Source: Lachnospiraceae bacterium (GTDB taxonomy: Bacteria > Bacillota > Clostridia > Lachnospirales > Lachnospiraceae). Taken from it: DNA of 56,185 bases. The notes below the pieces were generated by a model, which saw nothing but the letters and a program-made list of their open reading frames with translations, ran no database searches and was not told the DNA's origin. A program made the position numbers and the translations under genes. The DNA lies in the NCBI GenBank assembly GCA_022767285.1, contig JALENY010000020.1:1-56185 (forward strand). Reading direction: 5' to 3'. Shown in pieces: positions 33,625 to 41,191 of this stretch (position 1 is its first letter; each line of letters starts with the position of its first letter).

Positions 33625-34842
33625 TTACACCTCTCTTATCGTTCTCTCAAATACGTCAAGATATGCTTTTTCATTCTGATCCAGCCCAGCCTTAGATACC
33701 TCAATCAAATAGTCAAGAAATTTTTTTGCATCTCTGCCATAGATCTGGGCACCATAGCCCTTTTCCTGTACTTCCCGCTGCGCCATAAGGATTGCCTCCA
33801 CGGAACCGGGGAGCCTTGTCTGGATCGCAGACAAAATATCCGGTTTGAAAAACAGACCTTTGATCAGAGCAATGTAGCCGGCCACATAATCCGGCGGCAT
33901 GCTGTCCGCAATGCGGATCTCAATATAGTGTTTCAAACGGACATCCAGGAAGGTCATGGAAAGAATGTGATCAATGTCATCTGCCGCAAGGGGTCTGTCA
34001 GCCCACAGGTCCTTTGCCGTTTTACTGCCTGTATAGACGGAAGATTCACCCTGCGGCACAAAAATCATCGGAAGATTCCATAAGTATTCTGCATAAGCTT
34101 CAAAACCGAAATCATCACTAAACAGATTCGGCAGAATGCCGCACCGCTTTGGATCCACATGATCCCATATATAAGTTCTGGCCAGATGTTTTTCAAATGG
34201 CTTTCCGTCGAAATACGGCGTATTATCCGTCAGGAGTTTTAAGGCCGGCATCAGCTGATAAGCTACCCGATACTTTTGTACAAAATCTTTCTCACTGCAA
34301 AAATCGATAGAGACCTGTGTGGACGCGGTTCCTCTCATCATATGAAAACCGCAGGTTCCTGATGTCTTAAAATACTCATCCATATATTCATACCGTTTTT
34401 TGGGAATCAGTGCCATTTCCCCTGCGCGACTGACCGGATGATAGCCAAGGGTAACCAGCTTATAATCCAGTTTATTCAGAACCGGCTCCACCATGCTTAA
34501 AAACAGTTTATAAATAACCAAAATAACCGAAATACTCTCTTTGGGCACAATACTGATTTCCAGCTGTCCTGCCGGCTCAATGCTGATGGAATAGTCATTG
34601 TTATACATACCGATCAGATGTTTTCCCGCATAGACTTCTTTTTTCGGAAAAAACTGTACCAACTCATTCAATATATATTCCACACCGTGTTCACCGTAAT
34701 AGCTTACCGATCTTCCGGTTTTCTTTTCCACGATAAAGTGTTCGATCTCAACCCCCAGCTTTTGAACACAATTGGCTTTGCAGCCATCCTCAAAATGCCG
34801 CACAAGCAAATTCAGATTCGTTTTTTCCAAAGATCTGCTCAA
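33625..34842 (-). CDS. Glutamate-cysteine ligase-like protein (GCS2, plant type)
   Basis: The roughly 405-residue protein has the GCS2-type core: LGVEIEHFIVEK (glutamate and metal binding), ISIEPAGQLEISI (paired Glu residues), SGTCGFHMMRGTASTQVSIDF, and KHYIEIRIADSMPPDY near the end. Such enzymes make gamma-glutamyl-cysteine from Glu, Cys and ATP. I favour the TTG at 34842 as start since GGAGG stands six bases before it; the GTG at 34857 would put that site inside the gene. The gene heads a two-gene operon with an ATP-grasp ligase, and a good promoter lies upstream at 34876-34905. Confidence 0.85.
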   Translation of the reverse strand: MSRSLEKTNLNLLVRHFEDGCKANCVQKLGVEIEHFIVEKKTGRSVSYYGEHGVEYILNELVQFFPKKEVYAGKHLIGMYNNDYSISIEPAGQLEISIVPKESISVILVIYKLFLSMVEPVLNKLDYKLVTLGYHPVSRAGEMALIPKKRYEYMDEYFKTSGTCGFHMMRGTASTQVSIDFCSEKDFVQKYRVAYQLMPALKLLTDNTPYFDGKPFEKHLARTYIWDHVDPKRCGILPNLFSDDFGFEAYAEYLWNLPMIFVPQGESSVYTGSKTAKDLWADRPLAADDIDHILSMTFLDVRLKHYIEIRIADSMPPDYVAGYIALIKGLFFKPDILSAIQTRLPGSVEAILMAQREVQEKGYGAQIYGRDAKKFLDYLIEVSKAGLDQNEKAYLDVFERTIREV

Positions 34843-34875
34843 AATATCTGCCTCCACTCTCTTTGTCTTTTTCTT

Positions 34876-34905
34876 ATTATAAGTCCTGGCTCACATTATG
34901 TCCAA
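34876..34905 (-). promoter_or_regulatory. Promoter of the glutamate-cysteine ligase operon
   Basis: TTGGAC (34905-34900) and a perfect TATAAT (34881-34876) on the minus strand are 18 bases apart, about 35 bases ahead of the gene. Confidence 0.65.
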
Positions 34906-34922
34906 TTTTATTAAAAAAATAG

Positions 34923-34950
34923 TTGAATTTTTTTTTAAATACGTTATAAT
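34923..34950 (+). promoter_or_regulatory. Promoter of the tRNA-Thr gene
   Basis: TTGAAT at 34923-34928 and TATAAT at 34945-34950 with a 16-base T-rich spacer end ten bases before the tRNA. Confidence 0.7.
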
Positions 34951-34959
34951 AGTTCGTGT

Positions 34960-35032
34960 GCCGAAATAGCTCAGTCGGTAGAGCACTTCACTCGTAATGA
35001 AGGGGTCGTCGGTTCGAGTCCGATTTTCGGCT
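34960..35032 (+). tRNA. tRNA-Thr (anticodon CGT)
   Basis: The 73-base cloverleaf is complete. The acceptor stem is GCCGAAA/TTTCGGC, the D-arm is GCTC-AGTCGGTAGA-GAGC-like, and the anticodon stem is CTTCA/TGAAG with loop CTCGTAA, giving anticodon CGT for the codon ACG. The T-arm is GTCGG-TTCGAGT-CCGAT and the discriminator base is T. The 3' CCA is not encoded. Confidence 0.96.
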
Positions 35033-35036
35033 TACG

Positions 35037-35084
35037 AAAAAAATGCCGTTTTCCTTGTGATTGCAGGGATTGCGGTATTTTTTT
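35037..35084 (+). terminator. Terminator of the tRNA transcript
   Basis: A stem with AAAAAATGCCG on the left (35037-35048) and CGGTATTTTTTT on the right (from 35073) ends in a T-run. Confidence 0.65.
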
Positions 35085-35157
35085 ATATTGCTGTCACTTA
35101 TTATCAATTTTCCGCCTTCCAGCATATCATATAAAAAATGAAGAAGGACCTTTCTCA

Positions 35158-35328
35158 ATGGAAAACCACAACTGTAAAAAACAAAAATATGTCCATGAGA
35201 TTACCGGAAGCACAAAAATCTTCCGCGAATGTGACGAGTGCCACAATCACAGATTCTGTACGGATAGTCATAAACATGAATTCCAGTTTGCTGCTCTGAT
35301 TGACAGCCCAATTGATTTTAAATGCTAA
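35158..35328 (+). CDS. Small YmaF-like Cys/His-rich protein
   Basis: This 56-residue protein (beginning MENHNCKKQKYVHEITGSTK) has the pattern VHEITGST...HNHRF...HKHEF, which resembles the first part of YmaF-family proteins (HEF-x-GST and HNHRF repeats). Four cysteines and several histidines, including CDECHNHRFC, could bind a metal such as zinc. It is much shorter than typical YmaF. AAGGA lies nine bases before the start. The stop codon lies next to the start region of another small gene, so the two probably form an operon. Confidence 0.6.
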   Translation: MENHNCKKQKYVHEITGSTKIFRECDECHNHRFCTDSHKHEFQFAALIDSPIDFKC

Positions 35329-35345
35329 TAGGTTCCGATATATTT

Positions 35346-35516
35346 ATGAATTCCTGTGAATTTATAACATTTATCTCATCTATCGCCTGTTCTCTGGCAA
35401 AATGCTGTGAACCGGATGAACTTGCACTCATTGCTGCTGTATTTACTCAACTTGGTGATACTCTCACTACAATCACCATTCGGGAAGAATTGTGTCAGAA
35501 AAATATAAAACCATGA
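35346..35516 (+). CDS. DUF6774-like small protein
   Basis: The 56-residue protein begins MNSCEFITFISSIACSLAK and continues CCEPDELALIAAVFTQLGD, then TLTTITIREELCQ. This pattern (Cys-rich start, P-DEL-LIA, QLGDTL-TI) matches small Clostridia proteins that I believe are named DUF6774. It looks like two short helices. The start is uncertain; an ATG at 35322, overlapping the YmaF-like gene, is in the same frame, and neither has a strong binding site. Function is unknown. Confidence 0.6.
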   Translation: MNSCEFITFISSIACSLAKCCEPDELALIAAVFTQLGDTLTTITIREELCQKNIKP

Positions 35517-35547
35517 TGTCATACATGTCAAAAGCCATGATTCAAAC

Positions 35548-35576
35548 TTGCTATTCACACCACATTATGCTAAAAT
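35548..35576 (+). promoter_or_regulatory. Promoter ahead of the manganese riboswitch
   Basis: TTGCTA (35548-35553) and TAAAAT (35571-35576) are 17 bases apart. Transcription would begin just before the riboswitch. Confidence 0.6.
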
Positions 35577-35595
35577 ATAAAAAACAAATATTCCT

Positions 35596-35715
35596 GTGAG
35601 GGAGTAGCGGGCGCACAAGGTGCGTAGCAAGTCAACAACACTGGCCTTTTGGTCTGGCTTGTTTTAAATTGCGAGACTCATGTATAACTGTGCGGCTGTA
35701 CATGGTGTCTTTTAT
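35596..35715 (+). ncRNA. yybP-ykoY (Mn2+) riboswitch
   Basis: The conserved landmarks of the manganese riboswitch are all here in order: GGGAGTAGCGG, then GTAGCAAGTCAACA, CACTGGCC...GGTCTGGCTTG, and the second conserved loop TTGCGAGACT. The paired loops bind Mn2+ and favour expression of the downstream transporter when manganese is high. The aptamer is followed by an intrinsic terminator at 35731-35771, so control is by transcription termination. Confidence 0.88.
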
Positions 35716-35730
35716 TAATACCGAAAATCA

Positions 35731-35771
35731 GGACCCAGTCATAGCTTAACAGTTATGCCTGGGTCTTTTTT
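35731..35771 (+). terminator. Expression-platform terminator of the riboswitch
   Basis: GGACCCAG (35731-35738) and CTGGGTC (35759-35765) form the stem, followed by TTTTTT. It stands 14 bases before the antiporter start. Confidence 0.88.
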
Positions 35772-35784
35772 GGAGGGAAAAAAC

Positions 35785-36747
35785 ATGGCATTCATTATTA
35801 CTGTTTTATTATTTGCAGTGGGCGTTATCTTTGTAGTAAAAGGCGGGGATTATTTTGTCGATGCGGCCAGCTGGATTGCACAAGTCAGCGGTATTCCCAA
35901 GCTGATTATCGGAGCCACAATCGTGAGTGTAGCTACTACTCTGCCGGAAATGTTCGTATCGGTTATGGCCGCACTTCAGGAAAAAGTAGATATGTCCATC
36001 GGAAATGCCGTCGGCAGTGTAACCGCCAACATCGGACTTATCATGGCAATTGCCCTGGTCTGCATGCCCGGTGTCATCCGCCGAAAGGATTATCTGCTGA
36101 AATCGGTTTTAATGCTGCTCGCAGCGACCATCATTATTCTCTGTGGTTTTTCCGGTGAGATAAGCCATGCTTTTTCACTGCTTCTACTGGTAATATTTTT
36201 AATATTCATCGTGGATAATATCATCACCGCCAAAAACACCCTGACCGCCAGGCAGGAGGATCCAAAAGGAGAAAACCTGACCGGCCGAAGAACCGTCATG
36301 GTCAACATTGTTAAGTTTATCGTCGGTGCCATCGGTATTGTCTGGGGAGCAAATCTTCTCGTGGACAACGGAAGCGAACTGGCACGCCTGGCAGGTGTTT
36401 CGGAACGAATCATCGGCGTTACTCTGGTTGCCATCGGGACTTCTCTGCCAGAACTCATCACAACGATAACGGCAATTGCCAAAAAACAATCTGCACTTTC
36501 CGTGGGCAACATACTCGGTGCAAACATTATGGATCTGACTTTAATTATGCCGCTCAGTTCTCTCATATCAGGAAAACCGCTCCCGGTTTCCCCCACATCA
36601 GCTTTGATCGATCTGCCCGCCTGTCTGCTGGTTGGGCTTATTGCAGTTGTCCCCACATTTATCCGATCAAAATTCAGCCGCTGGCAGGGTTTTGCACTTC
36701 TTGCAGTGTACGGGATATATGTTGTTGTGACCTGTTTCCTGGTATAA
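35785..36747 (+). CDS. Ca/Na-antiporter-family (CaCA, YrbG-like) transporter, riboswitch-controlled
   Basis: The 320-residue protein has about ten membrane segments in two inverted halves. Each half holds an alpha repeat: IGATIVSVATTLPEMFVSV with GNAVGSVTANIGLI in the first, and IGVTLVAIGTSLPELITTI with GNILGANIMDLTLI in the second. The acidic residue of the second repeat (PELIT) and the first (PEMFV) fit cation exchange. Members exchange Ca2+ for Na+ or H+. The upstream manganese riboswitch implies that this one exports Mn2+ as well or instead (inference). The ATG at 35785 follows GGAGGG; an upstream in-frame ATG would be inside the terminator. Confidence 0.92.
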   Translation: MAFIITVLLFAVGVIFVVKGGDYFVDAASWIAQVSGIPKLIIGATIVSVATTLPEMFVSVMAALQEKVDMSIGNAVGSVTANIGLIMAIALVCMPGVIRRKDYLLKSVLMLLAATIIILCGFSGEISHAFSLLLLVIFLIFIVDNIITAKNTLTARQEDPKGENLTGRRTVMVNIVKFIVGAIGIVWGANLLVDNGSELARLAGVSERIIGVTLVAIGTSLPELITTITAIAKKQSALSVGNILGANIMDLTLIMPLSSLISGKPLPVSPTSALIDLPACLLVGLIAVVPTFIRSKFSRWQGFALLAVYGIYVVVTCFLV

Positions 36748-36840
36748 ACCGGCACAGGCAATCCAGGCTATCCTGCAAAGCAGAGGCTCTGGTTCAATGC
36801 CATGAATAATTGCGCTTTAAATTGATCAACTCAGCAAAAA

Positions 36841-36901
36841 AGCATATGGCCGCAATAAGGCTGCACATATTCTGTGTATGCCTTCGGCCATATGCTTTCC
36901 T
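36841..36901 (+). terminator. Terminator between antiporter and small conserved protein
   Basis: AGCATATGGCCG (36841-36852) pairs perfectly with CGGCCATATGCT (36885-36896), with A-run before and T-rich tract after, so it serves both converging genes. Confidence 0.85.
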
Positions 36902-36954
36902 TTCTCTTTTATACTTTTGTCACTTCAGTCAATTGTATTTATGAAATTCTGTTT

Positions 36955-37203
36955 TCATTCTGCACTATTAAGGTAGCTCCCAACCGGACTTTGATTGTAT
37001 TGCTTAATGATCTTAATCACAACAGAGCCATCTGGCTGTTCAGTCTCTTCCACAATTCGATACTGGGTTCCTTTTCTGTCCAGGCCTTTTTTATAGTTCT
37101 CCACTTCGTCTTTTACCAGCTTTACTGCAGCTTCCTGTTCCAGATCTTCTTTCAGCATAAAATGAAGTGTCTGAGAAATACATGCCGCTTTTACTCTTTT
37201 CAT
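36955..37203 (-). CDS. Conserved small protein of unknown function
   Basis: The 82-residue soluble protein begins MKRVKAACISQTLHFMLKED and has a helical first half, then two beta strands (YRIVEETEQPDGSVVIKIIK) and an end NQSPVGSYL. I recall closely similar proteins in many Lachnospiraceae, but no function is known to me. GGAGG lies at the proper distance. It stands between two terminators, so it is probably transcribed alone, or by readthrough. Confidence 0.82.
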   Translation of the reverse strand: MKRVKAACISQTLHFMLKEDLEQEAAVKLVKDEVENYKKGLDRKGTQYRIVEETEQPDGSVVIKIIKQYNQSPVGSYLNSAE

Positions 37204-37230
37204 AGCTATCGCCTCCGATTGAAATAAAAT

Positions 37231-37276
37231 AACGTGTGACGTTCAACAGGCTTTACGCAGTGAAACGCCACACGTT
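37231..37276 (-). terminator. Hairpin after the DUF2935 gene
   Basis: AACGTGTG (37231-37238) and CACACGTT (37269-37276) pair, and the stem extends inward by CGTT/AACG past one mismatch. On the minus strand the tail is ATTTTATTTC. It ends the capA-DUF2935 transcript just upstream of the 82-residue protein gene. Confidence 0.65.
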
Positions 37277-37370
37277 GTATTATTATTTTAAAAAATTTAT
37301 TTTCGTTTTTCAAAGGCAATTTTTCACAAAAACAGTTTTCGTCTTCTGCATCAAAATATCCTATGCAGTC

Positions 37371-38009
37371 TCATAAAAGGCGCAGATAATGATTTGCCTC
37401 CCGCAGCACATGATCCGCCAGCAGCGGGAGTATGACAGACCGCACGCGGCAGCCTGTGATTCCTTCGGCACCGGTTGCTTTGAAATCCCGGTATTTCTCC
37501 GTAATTTCCCTGGTTTTTCCGGCAATCTCTTCTCGCAGTTTACAATCCTGTTTGTTTGCCATTTCCGACAGGCAGCAATAGTCTTTTGCAAATTCGTCTG
37601 CCGTATTGATCAGTTCACATTCTGTCGGATCAAGTAGCCCCCTGAGAAACTCTGCGTGCTCCATCATGATCTGATTCCAGAAAGCTTCAACCAGATCGGT
37701 ATCATCTTCCGGCATACATCCGTTCTCAATATCCATCAGGCTCTGGCGATACCATTTGGCTTCTCTTAAAATATGTTCAATTAACAGAGGATAATTGGCT
37801 GTATAAATCCTGCAGGAAATAACATCTCTCAAGATTCTTTCTTTCAAAGATATCAGCCCATTCAGGAGTTCAAAAACTCTTCGATTCAGCATTCTGACCT
37901 GCTGCAAAATCCGGCGATCACCCTCTACCAGGCAACCGGATCTCAGCCGTTTCTCTGCACGAGTAATTGAACTGCGGATTGGGATACCGGTGAAACGCTG
38001 AGTCTGCAT
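37371..38009 (-). CDS. DUF2935-like four-helix protein, short form
   Basis: This 212-residue, mostly helical protein has the repeated DUF2935 elements: LIEHILREAKWYRQSL in the first half, AFWNQIMMEHAEFLRGLLDP in the middle, and LPLLADHVLREANHYL at the end. DUF2935 proteins are ferritin-like paired four-helix bundles of unknown role with conserved His and Glu residues. Typical members are about 260-270 residues; the first E-H-x-FW helix of the N-terminal bundle is missing here, although the start has a normal AAGGCGG site. It follows capA by 26 bases. Confidence 0.75.
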   Translation of the reverse strand: MQTQRFTGIPIRSSITRAEKRLRSGCLVEGDRRILQQVRMLNRRVFELLNGLISLKERILRDVISCRIYTANYPLLIEHILREAKWYRQSLMDIENGCMPEDDTDLVEAFWNQIMMEHAEFLRGLLDPTECELINTADEFAKDYCCLSEMANKQDCKLREEIAGKTREITEKYRDFKATGAEGITGCRVRSVILPLLADHVLREANHYLRLL

Positions 38010-38035
38010 TTCCGCCTTTTCAGTCCTTACAAACT

Positions 38036-39406
38036 CTACTGATTTTGCACCGCCAGGCTTCGCTCATCGATAATTCCGAGTATGCGCTCCGCTTCCGAAC
38101 CAGTCTGAACCGTCGGCTGGTAATCGTTATAGGAGCTGTTGGACGAAACAAGGCACGGAATAACGTTAATCTCACTTGACGTTATCTCTCTTGATGTATC
38201 CACCGAAAACTTTTGTTGGAAGATCATGGTTTCCATCTCTGTCGGATGGGTATTTCCACCAAAACAGAAATTGCCAAGACTGTAGGCGATTGTTTTTCCA
38301 TTATAGGTTTCGATTCCCTGCACCACATGGGGATGATGACCAACCACTACATCTGCACCTTCATCAATAGCCATATGTGCCAGCGTCACCTGGTTTTCAT
38401 CCGGAACTGTCTCCAACTCGTTGCTCCAGTGGAAAACTGCCACAATAATATCCGCGCCGTCTTCTTTCAGCTTTGCAATATCTGCTTCCATCTGCGGAAT
38501 GCGGTCCAGGTGGTCATCCAACTCATAAATACCAAACATGCCCACATTCACACCTTTTACCGGAATAATCACTGTCTCATCATATCCAAAAGTCCGTATT
38601 CCATTGGACTCCAGCAGGTTCACGGTATCCAGATAGCTCTGTTCTCCATAATCATGGCTGTGATTGTTTGCCATATTTGCTGCTTCCACCGAGGCAGAAG
38701 TCAGAATATCCACAAATTCCGGATCGCCTTTAAAGGCAAACTGCTTTTCGGCACGTGCAGTCTCCTCAGTCAGGGTTCCTTCCATATTGATAATAGTCAA
38801 ATCGTCTTCTGCAAAGATATCTCTGACATTTGCAAGGAAATACTCGCCGCCATAAGATTCATAATAAGCATTAAAGCTGGTATCCCAGGCAAAATTTTCA
38901 TCGGTGCCGAGAATACAGTCTCCGGTAAATGTAAACAGGAGATCCACCGGCTCCGGCAGCCGTCTTTGTATTTCGGCAATCAGCTCTGCACTATTTGCAA
39001 AAGCTGATTTTAATATACTTCCTGAAAAAACTGAAGTCTGATCTTCCGGCTGGTCTGTCATCTGTTTTTCCCGCTGATCCGCTGATGAATCCGCTCCCGG
39101 ATCTTCTGCCGATTTTGTGGCTGCTTCCGCTGTATTTTCTGCATGGAAACAACCCTTCCAGGCAAACGGTATCATTAGAATATAGGCGATTAACGCCACC
39201 CCTGCTGCCACACTTGTTATGTAAAACTGTTTCTTCTGTTTTTTTCTGTGCTGCCTGAGAATCTTTCTTGTACCGTTTAGTTTTCTTCGTTGTTCCTCTT
39301 TGTCGCATTCCAACAAAATGTCTTTTAACATTCGGTCGGCTTTCTGAAGATCGCTGTCACCGGTAAGTCGATCGGTTATGTTCTGTGAGTTTTTTTTCTT
39401 TTGCAT
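38036..39406 (-). CDS. CapA-family (PgsA-like) membrane-anchored phosphoesterase-like protein
   Basis: The 456-residue protein starts with a charged cytoplasmic part of about 60 residues, then one membrane segment (about 62-82), a Ser/Asp/Gln-rich linker, and a CapA domain. The CapA domain resembles calcineurin-like phosphoesterases: FTFTGDCILG, INMEGTLT, ANNHSHDYG, VFHWSNE, VVGHHPHVVQG and YSLGNFCFGG supply the Asp, Asn and His residues for two metals. CapA/PgsA proteins take part in poly-gamma-glutamate export in bacilli, but most gut Clostridia have copies without other cap genes, as here. The true substrate is unknown. AGGAG precedes the start. Confidence 0.88.
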   Translation of the reverse strand: MQKKKNSQNITDRLTGDSDLQKADRMLKDILLECDKEEQRRKLNGTRKILRQHRKKQKKQFYITSVAAGVALIAYILMIPFAWKGCFHAENTAEAATKSAEDPGADSSADQREKQMTDQPEDQTSVFSGSILKSAFANSAELIAEIQRRLPEPVDLLFTFTGDCILGTDENFAWDTSFNAYYESYGGEYFLANVRDIFAEDDLTIINMEGTLTEETARAEKQFAFKGDPEFVDILTSASVEAANMANNHSHDYGEQSYLDTVNLLESNGIRTFGYDETVIIPVKGVNVGMFGIYELDDHLDRIPQMEADIAKLKEDGADIIVAVFHWSNELETVPDENQVTLAHMAIDEGADVVVGHHPHVVQGIETYNGKTIAYSLGNFCFGGNTHPTEMETMIFQQKFSVDTSREITSSEINVIPCLVSSNSSYNDYQPTVQTGSEAERILGIIDERSLAVQNQ

Positions 39407-39846
39407 ACGTTTCTCCTATTATAGAATAATCCATCTGTATTGCCGACTCTGATTCAATCAGCAGTTTTACATCGATATACTCAAATGTCTGGTTCATATT
39501 GTAACTTGGTCACTAATTCATATCTCACCTTCAACTGGCATTTTTTAGGTATTCCCATTATACCATGGTTTTGATATGAGCAGAAACAATATTACTCATT
39601 TTATTCACTTTTTAACAATTAATATTTCTATTATCCGATATACAAAAGAAATCTGAACCCTCCAGTCACTCTGGTACATATCTGACATTAGTTTTCAATA
39701 TGTGTACCTCTTAATTGCAGTTTTCCTGCAAATTCTTTCTTTAATAGCGCATCGGGATATAGCGGATCCACTTTGTGATCCGCTCAGAATCTGCCGGTAT
39801 AAAACCCGGATTCATATTCCGGCAAAGTTCCTGTGTTTCTATGAAA
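39407..39846. other. 440-base intergenic region with two hairpins
   Basis: No gene is visible. AGCGGATC (39761-39768) and GATCCGCT (39777-39784) form a hairpin, and TGCCGG with CCGGCA (about 39794-39825) form another. On the minus strand both lie just after the RlmI-like gene and may end its transcript, although a T-run is lacking. The rest is AT-rich and probably holds the capA promoter. Confidence 0.45.
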
Positions 39847-41049
39847 TTATCTGTCATTGCAGACCTGGAAAATATAAAACTTCAGGTAATATGACTCTTC
39901 CGCTGCCCACAGGATCGGATGATCCGGTGCCTGAGTGCGATACTCTACCTGTCTAAGCCGCTTATGAACATTACGTGCCGCCTGCCCAAGCGTCTGTGTA
40001 AATAACTCATAGGTCATGAAATGTGAGCAGGAACAGGTAGCCAGGTAACCACCATCTTTTAAAAGCTTCATAGCGCGCAGATTTATTTCACGATAGCCCT
40101 TTACCGCATTTTTCACAGAACTGCGTGACTTGGTAAACGCCGGCGGATCCAGGACGATCACGTCAAAAAGTTCGCCCTTCTTTTCCAGATCCGGAAGCAG
40201 TTCAAATACGTCCGCGCATAAAAACTGTACTTTATTCTCCAGACCGTTCAGTTTAGCATTTTCCCGTGCCTGAGCCACGCCAAGCTCGGAAGCATCCACA
40301 CCCAGCACGCTATTGGCACCGGCTATCCCTGCATTCAGTGCAAAAGAGCCGGTATGGGTAAAGCAGTCAAGCACCTTTGCATCCCGGCATAACTTCTGAA
40401 TAGCCAGTCGATTGTATTTCTGGTCCAGGAAAAAACCTGTCTTCTGTCCGTCCTTAACGTCCACCTGGTACTTTACACCGTTTTCCTCAATTTCCACCAA
40501 TGTATCAAAGGGTTCTCCAATAAATCTTTTGATTTTTTCCATACCTTCTTTTTCACGCTCTTTTGCATCACTTCGTTCATAAACTCCGCGGATGAAATTA
40601 CCGTCCTTTGCCAGAATTTCCTTTAGAATTCGAACGATTTCTTCCTTATAACGGTCAATCCCAAGTGCCAGAGACTGCACAGAAAGTACATCTGCAAATT
40701 TATCAATGACGATTCCCGGCAGAAAGTCCGCCTCTCCAAATACAACGCGGCAGCTGGACGTATCAACAACTTTTTTTCGGTATTCCCACGCATCGGTCAG
40801 CCTTTTTCGAAAAAATGCCTCATCAATTTCCTGATGAATATCCCGTGTCAACATACGCACCCGTATCTTCGAATTCTGATTGATATAACCTCTTCCCAAC
40901 GGATACCCATCAAAATCATGGACCAACACAATATCTCCGTTTTCGAAACTTCCCAGCACGCTTGCAATTTCATTGTCAAAAATCCACATGCCGCCGGATT
41001 TCAGAAGTCTGCCTTCTCCCTTTTTTAATGTTACTACAGCATAACTCAT
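39847..41049 (-). CDS. RlmI-like 23S rRNA (cytosine-C5)-methyltransferase
   Basis: The 400-residue protein has an N-terminal PUA domain (LKKGEGRLLKSGGMWIFDNE, YPLGRGYINQNSKIRVRML), an EEHEE-like middle, and a Rossmann methyltransferase domain with VLDCFTHTGSFALNA (SAM loop), VLGVDASELG and VLDPPAFTKS. The cysteine in ATCSCSH is the likely catalytic residue. RlmI methylates C1962 of 23S rRNA in E. coli. GAGGAAA precedes the start. The gene appears to stand alone. Confidence 0.92.
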   Translation of the reverse strand: MSYAVVTLKKGEGRLLKSGGMWIFDNEIASVLGSFENGDIVLVHDFDGYPLGRGYINQNSKIRVRMLTRDIHQEIDEAFFRKRLTDAWEYRKKVVDTSSCRVVFGEADFLPGIVIDKFADVLSVQSLALGIDRYKEEIVRILKEILAKDGNFIRGVYERSDAKEREKEGMEKIKRFIGEPFDTLVEIEENGVKYQVDVKDGQKTGFFLDQKYNRLAIQKLCRDAKVLDCFTHTGSFALNAGIAGANSVLGVDASELGVAQARENAKLNGLENKVQFLCADVFELLPDLEKKGELFDVIVLDPPAFTKSRSSVKNAVKGYREINLRAMKLLKDGGYLATCSCSHFMTYELFTQTLGQAARNVHKRLRQVEYRTQAPDHPILWAAEESYYLKFYIFQVCNDR

Positions 41050-41191
41050 CTTTTTTCCTCTTTTCGCAGTATTTCAACCGGGATACAAAAATCAGATTGG
41101 TATTCCGGATATTGTATTTTTCACTATTCAACAACTTATTCTTTTGATTCACAACACCGTATTATCAACCGTTTAATCTCTCGATTCACAA

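Noticed and set aside
36090-36761. Minus-strand open frame of 223 codons
   Set aside because: Antisense to the antiporter gene; Ser/Arg/Thr-rich composition typical for a reverse frame of a membrane protein gene.
38213-39007. Plus-strand open frame of 264 codons
   Set aside because: Antisense to the CapA-like gene, no start signals, His/Cys/Ile-rich nonsense composition.
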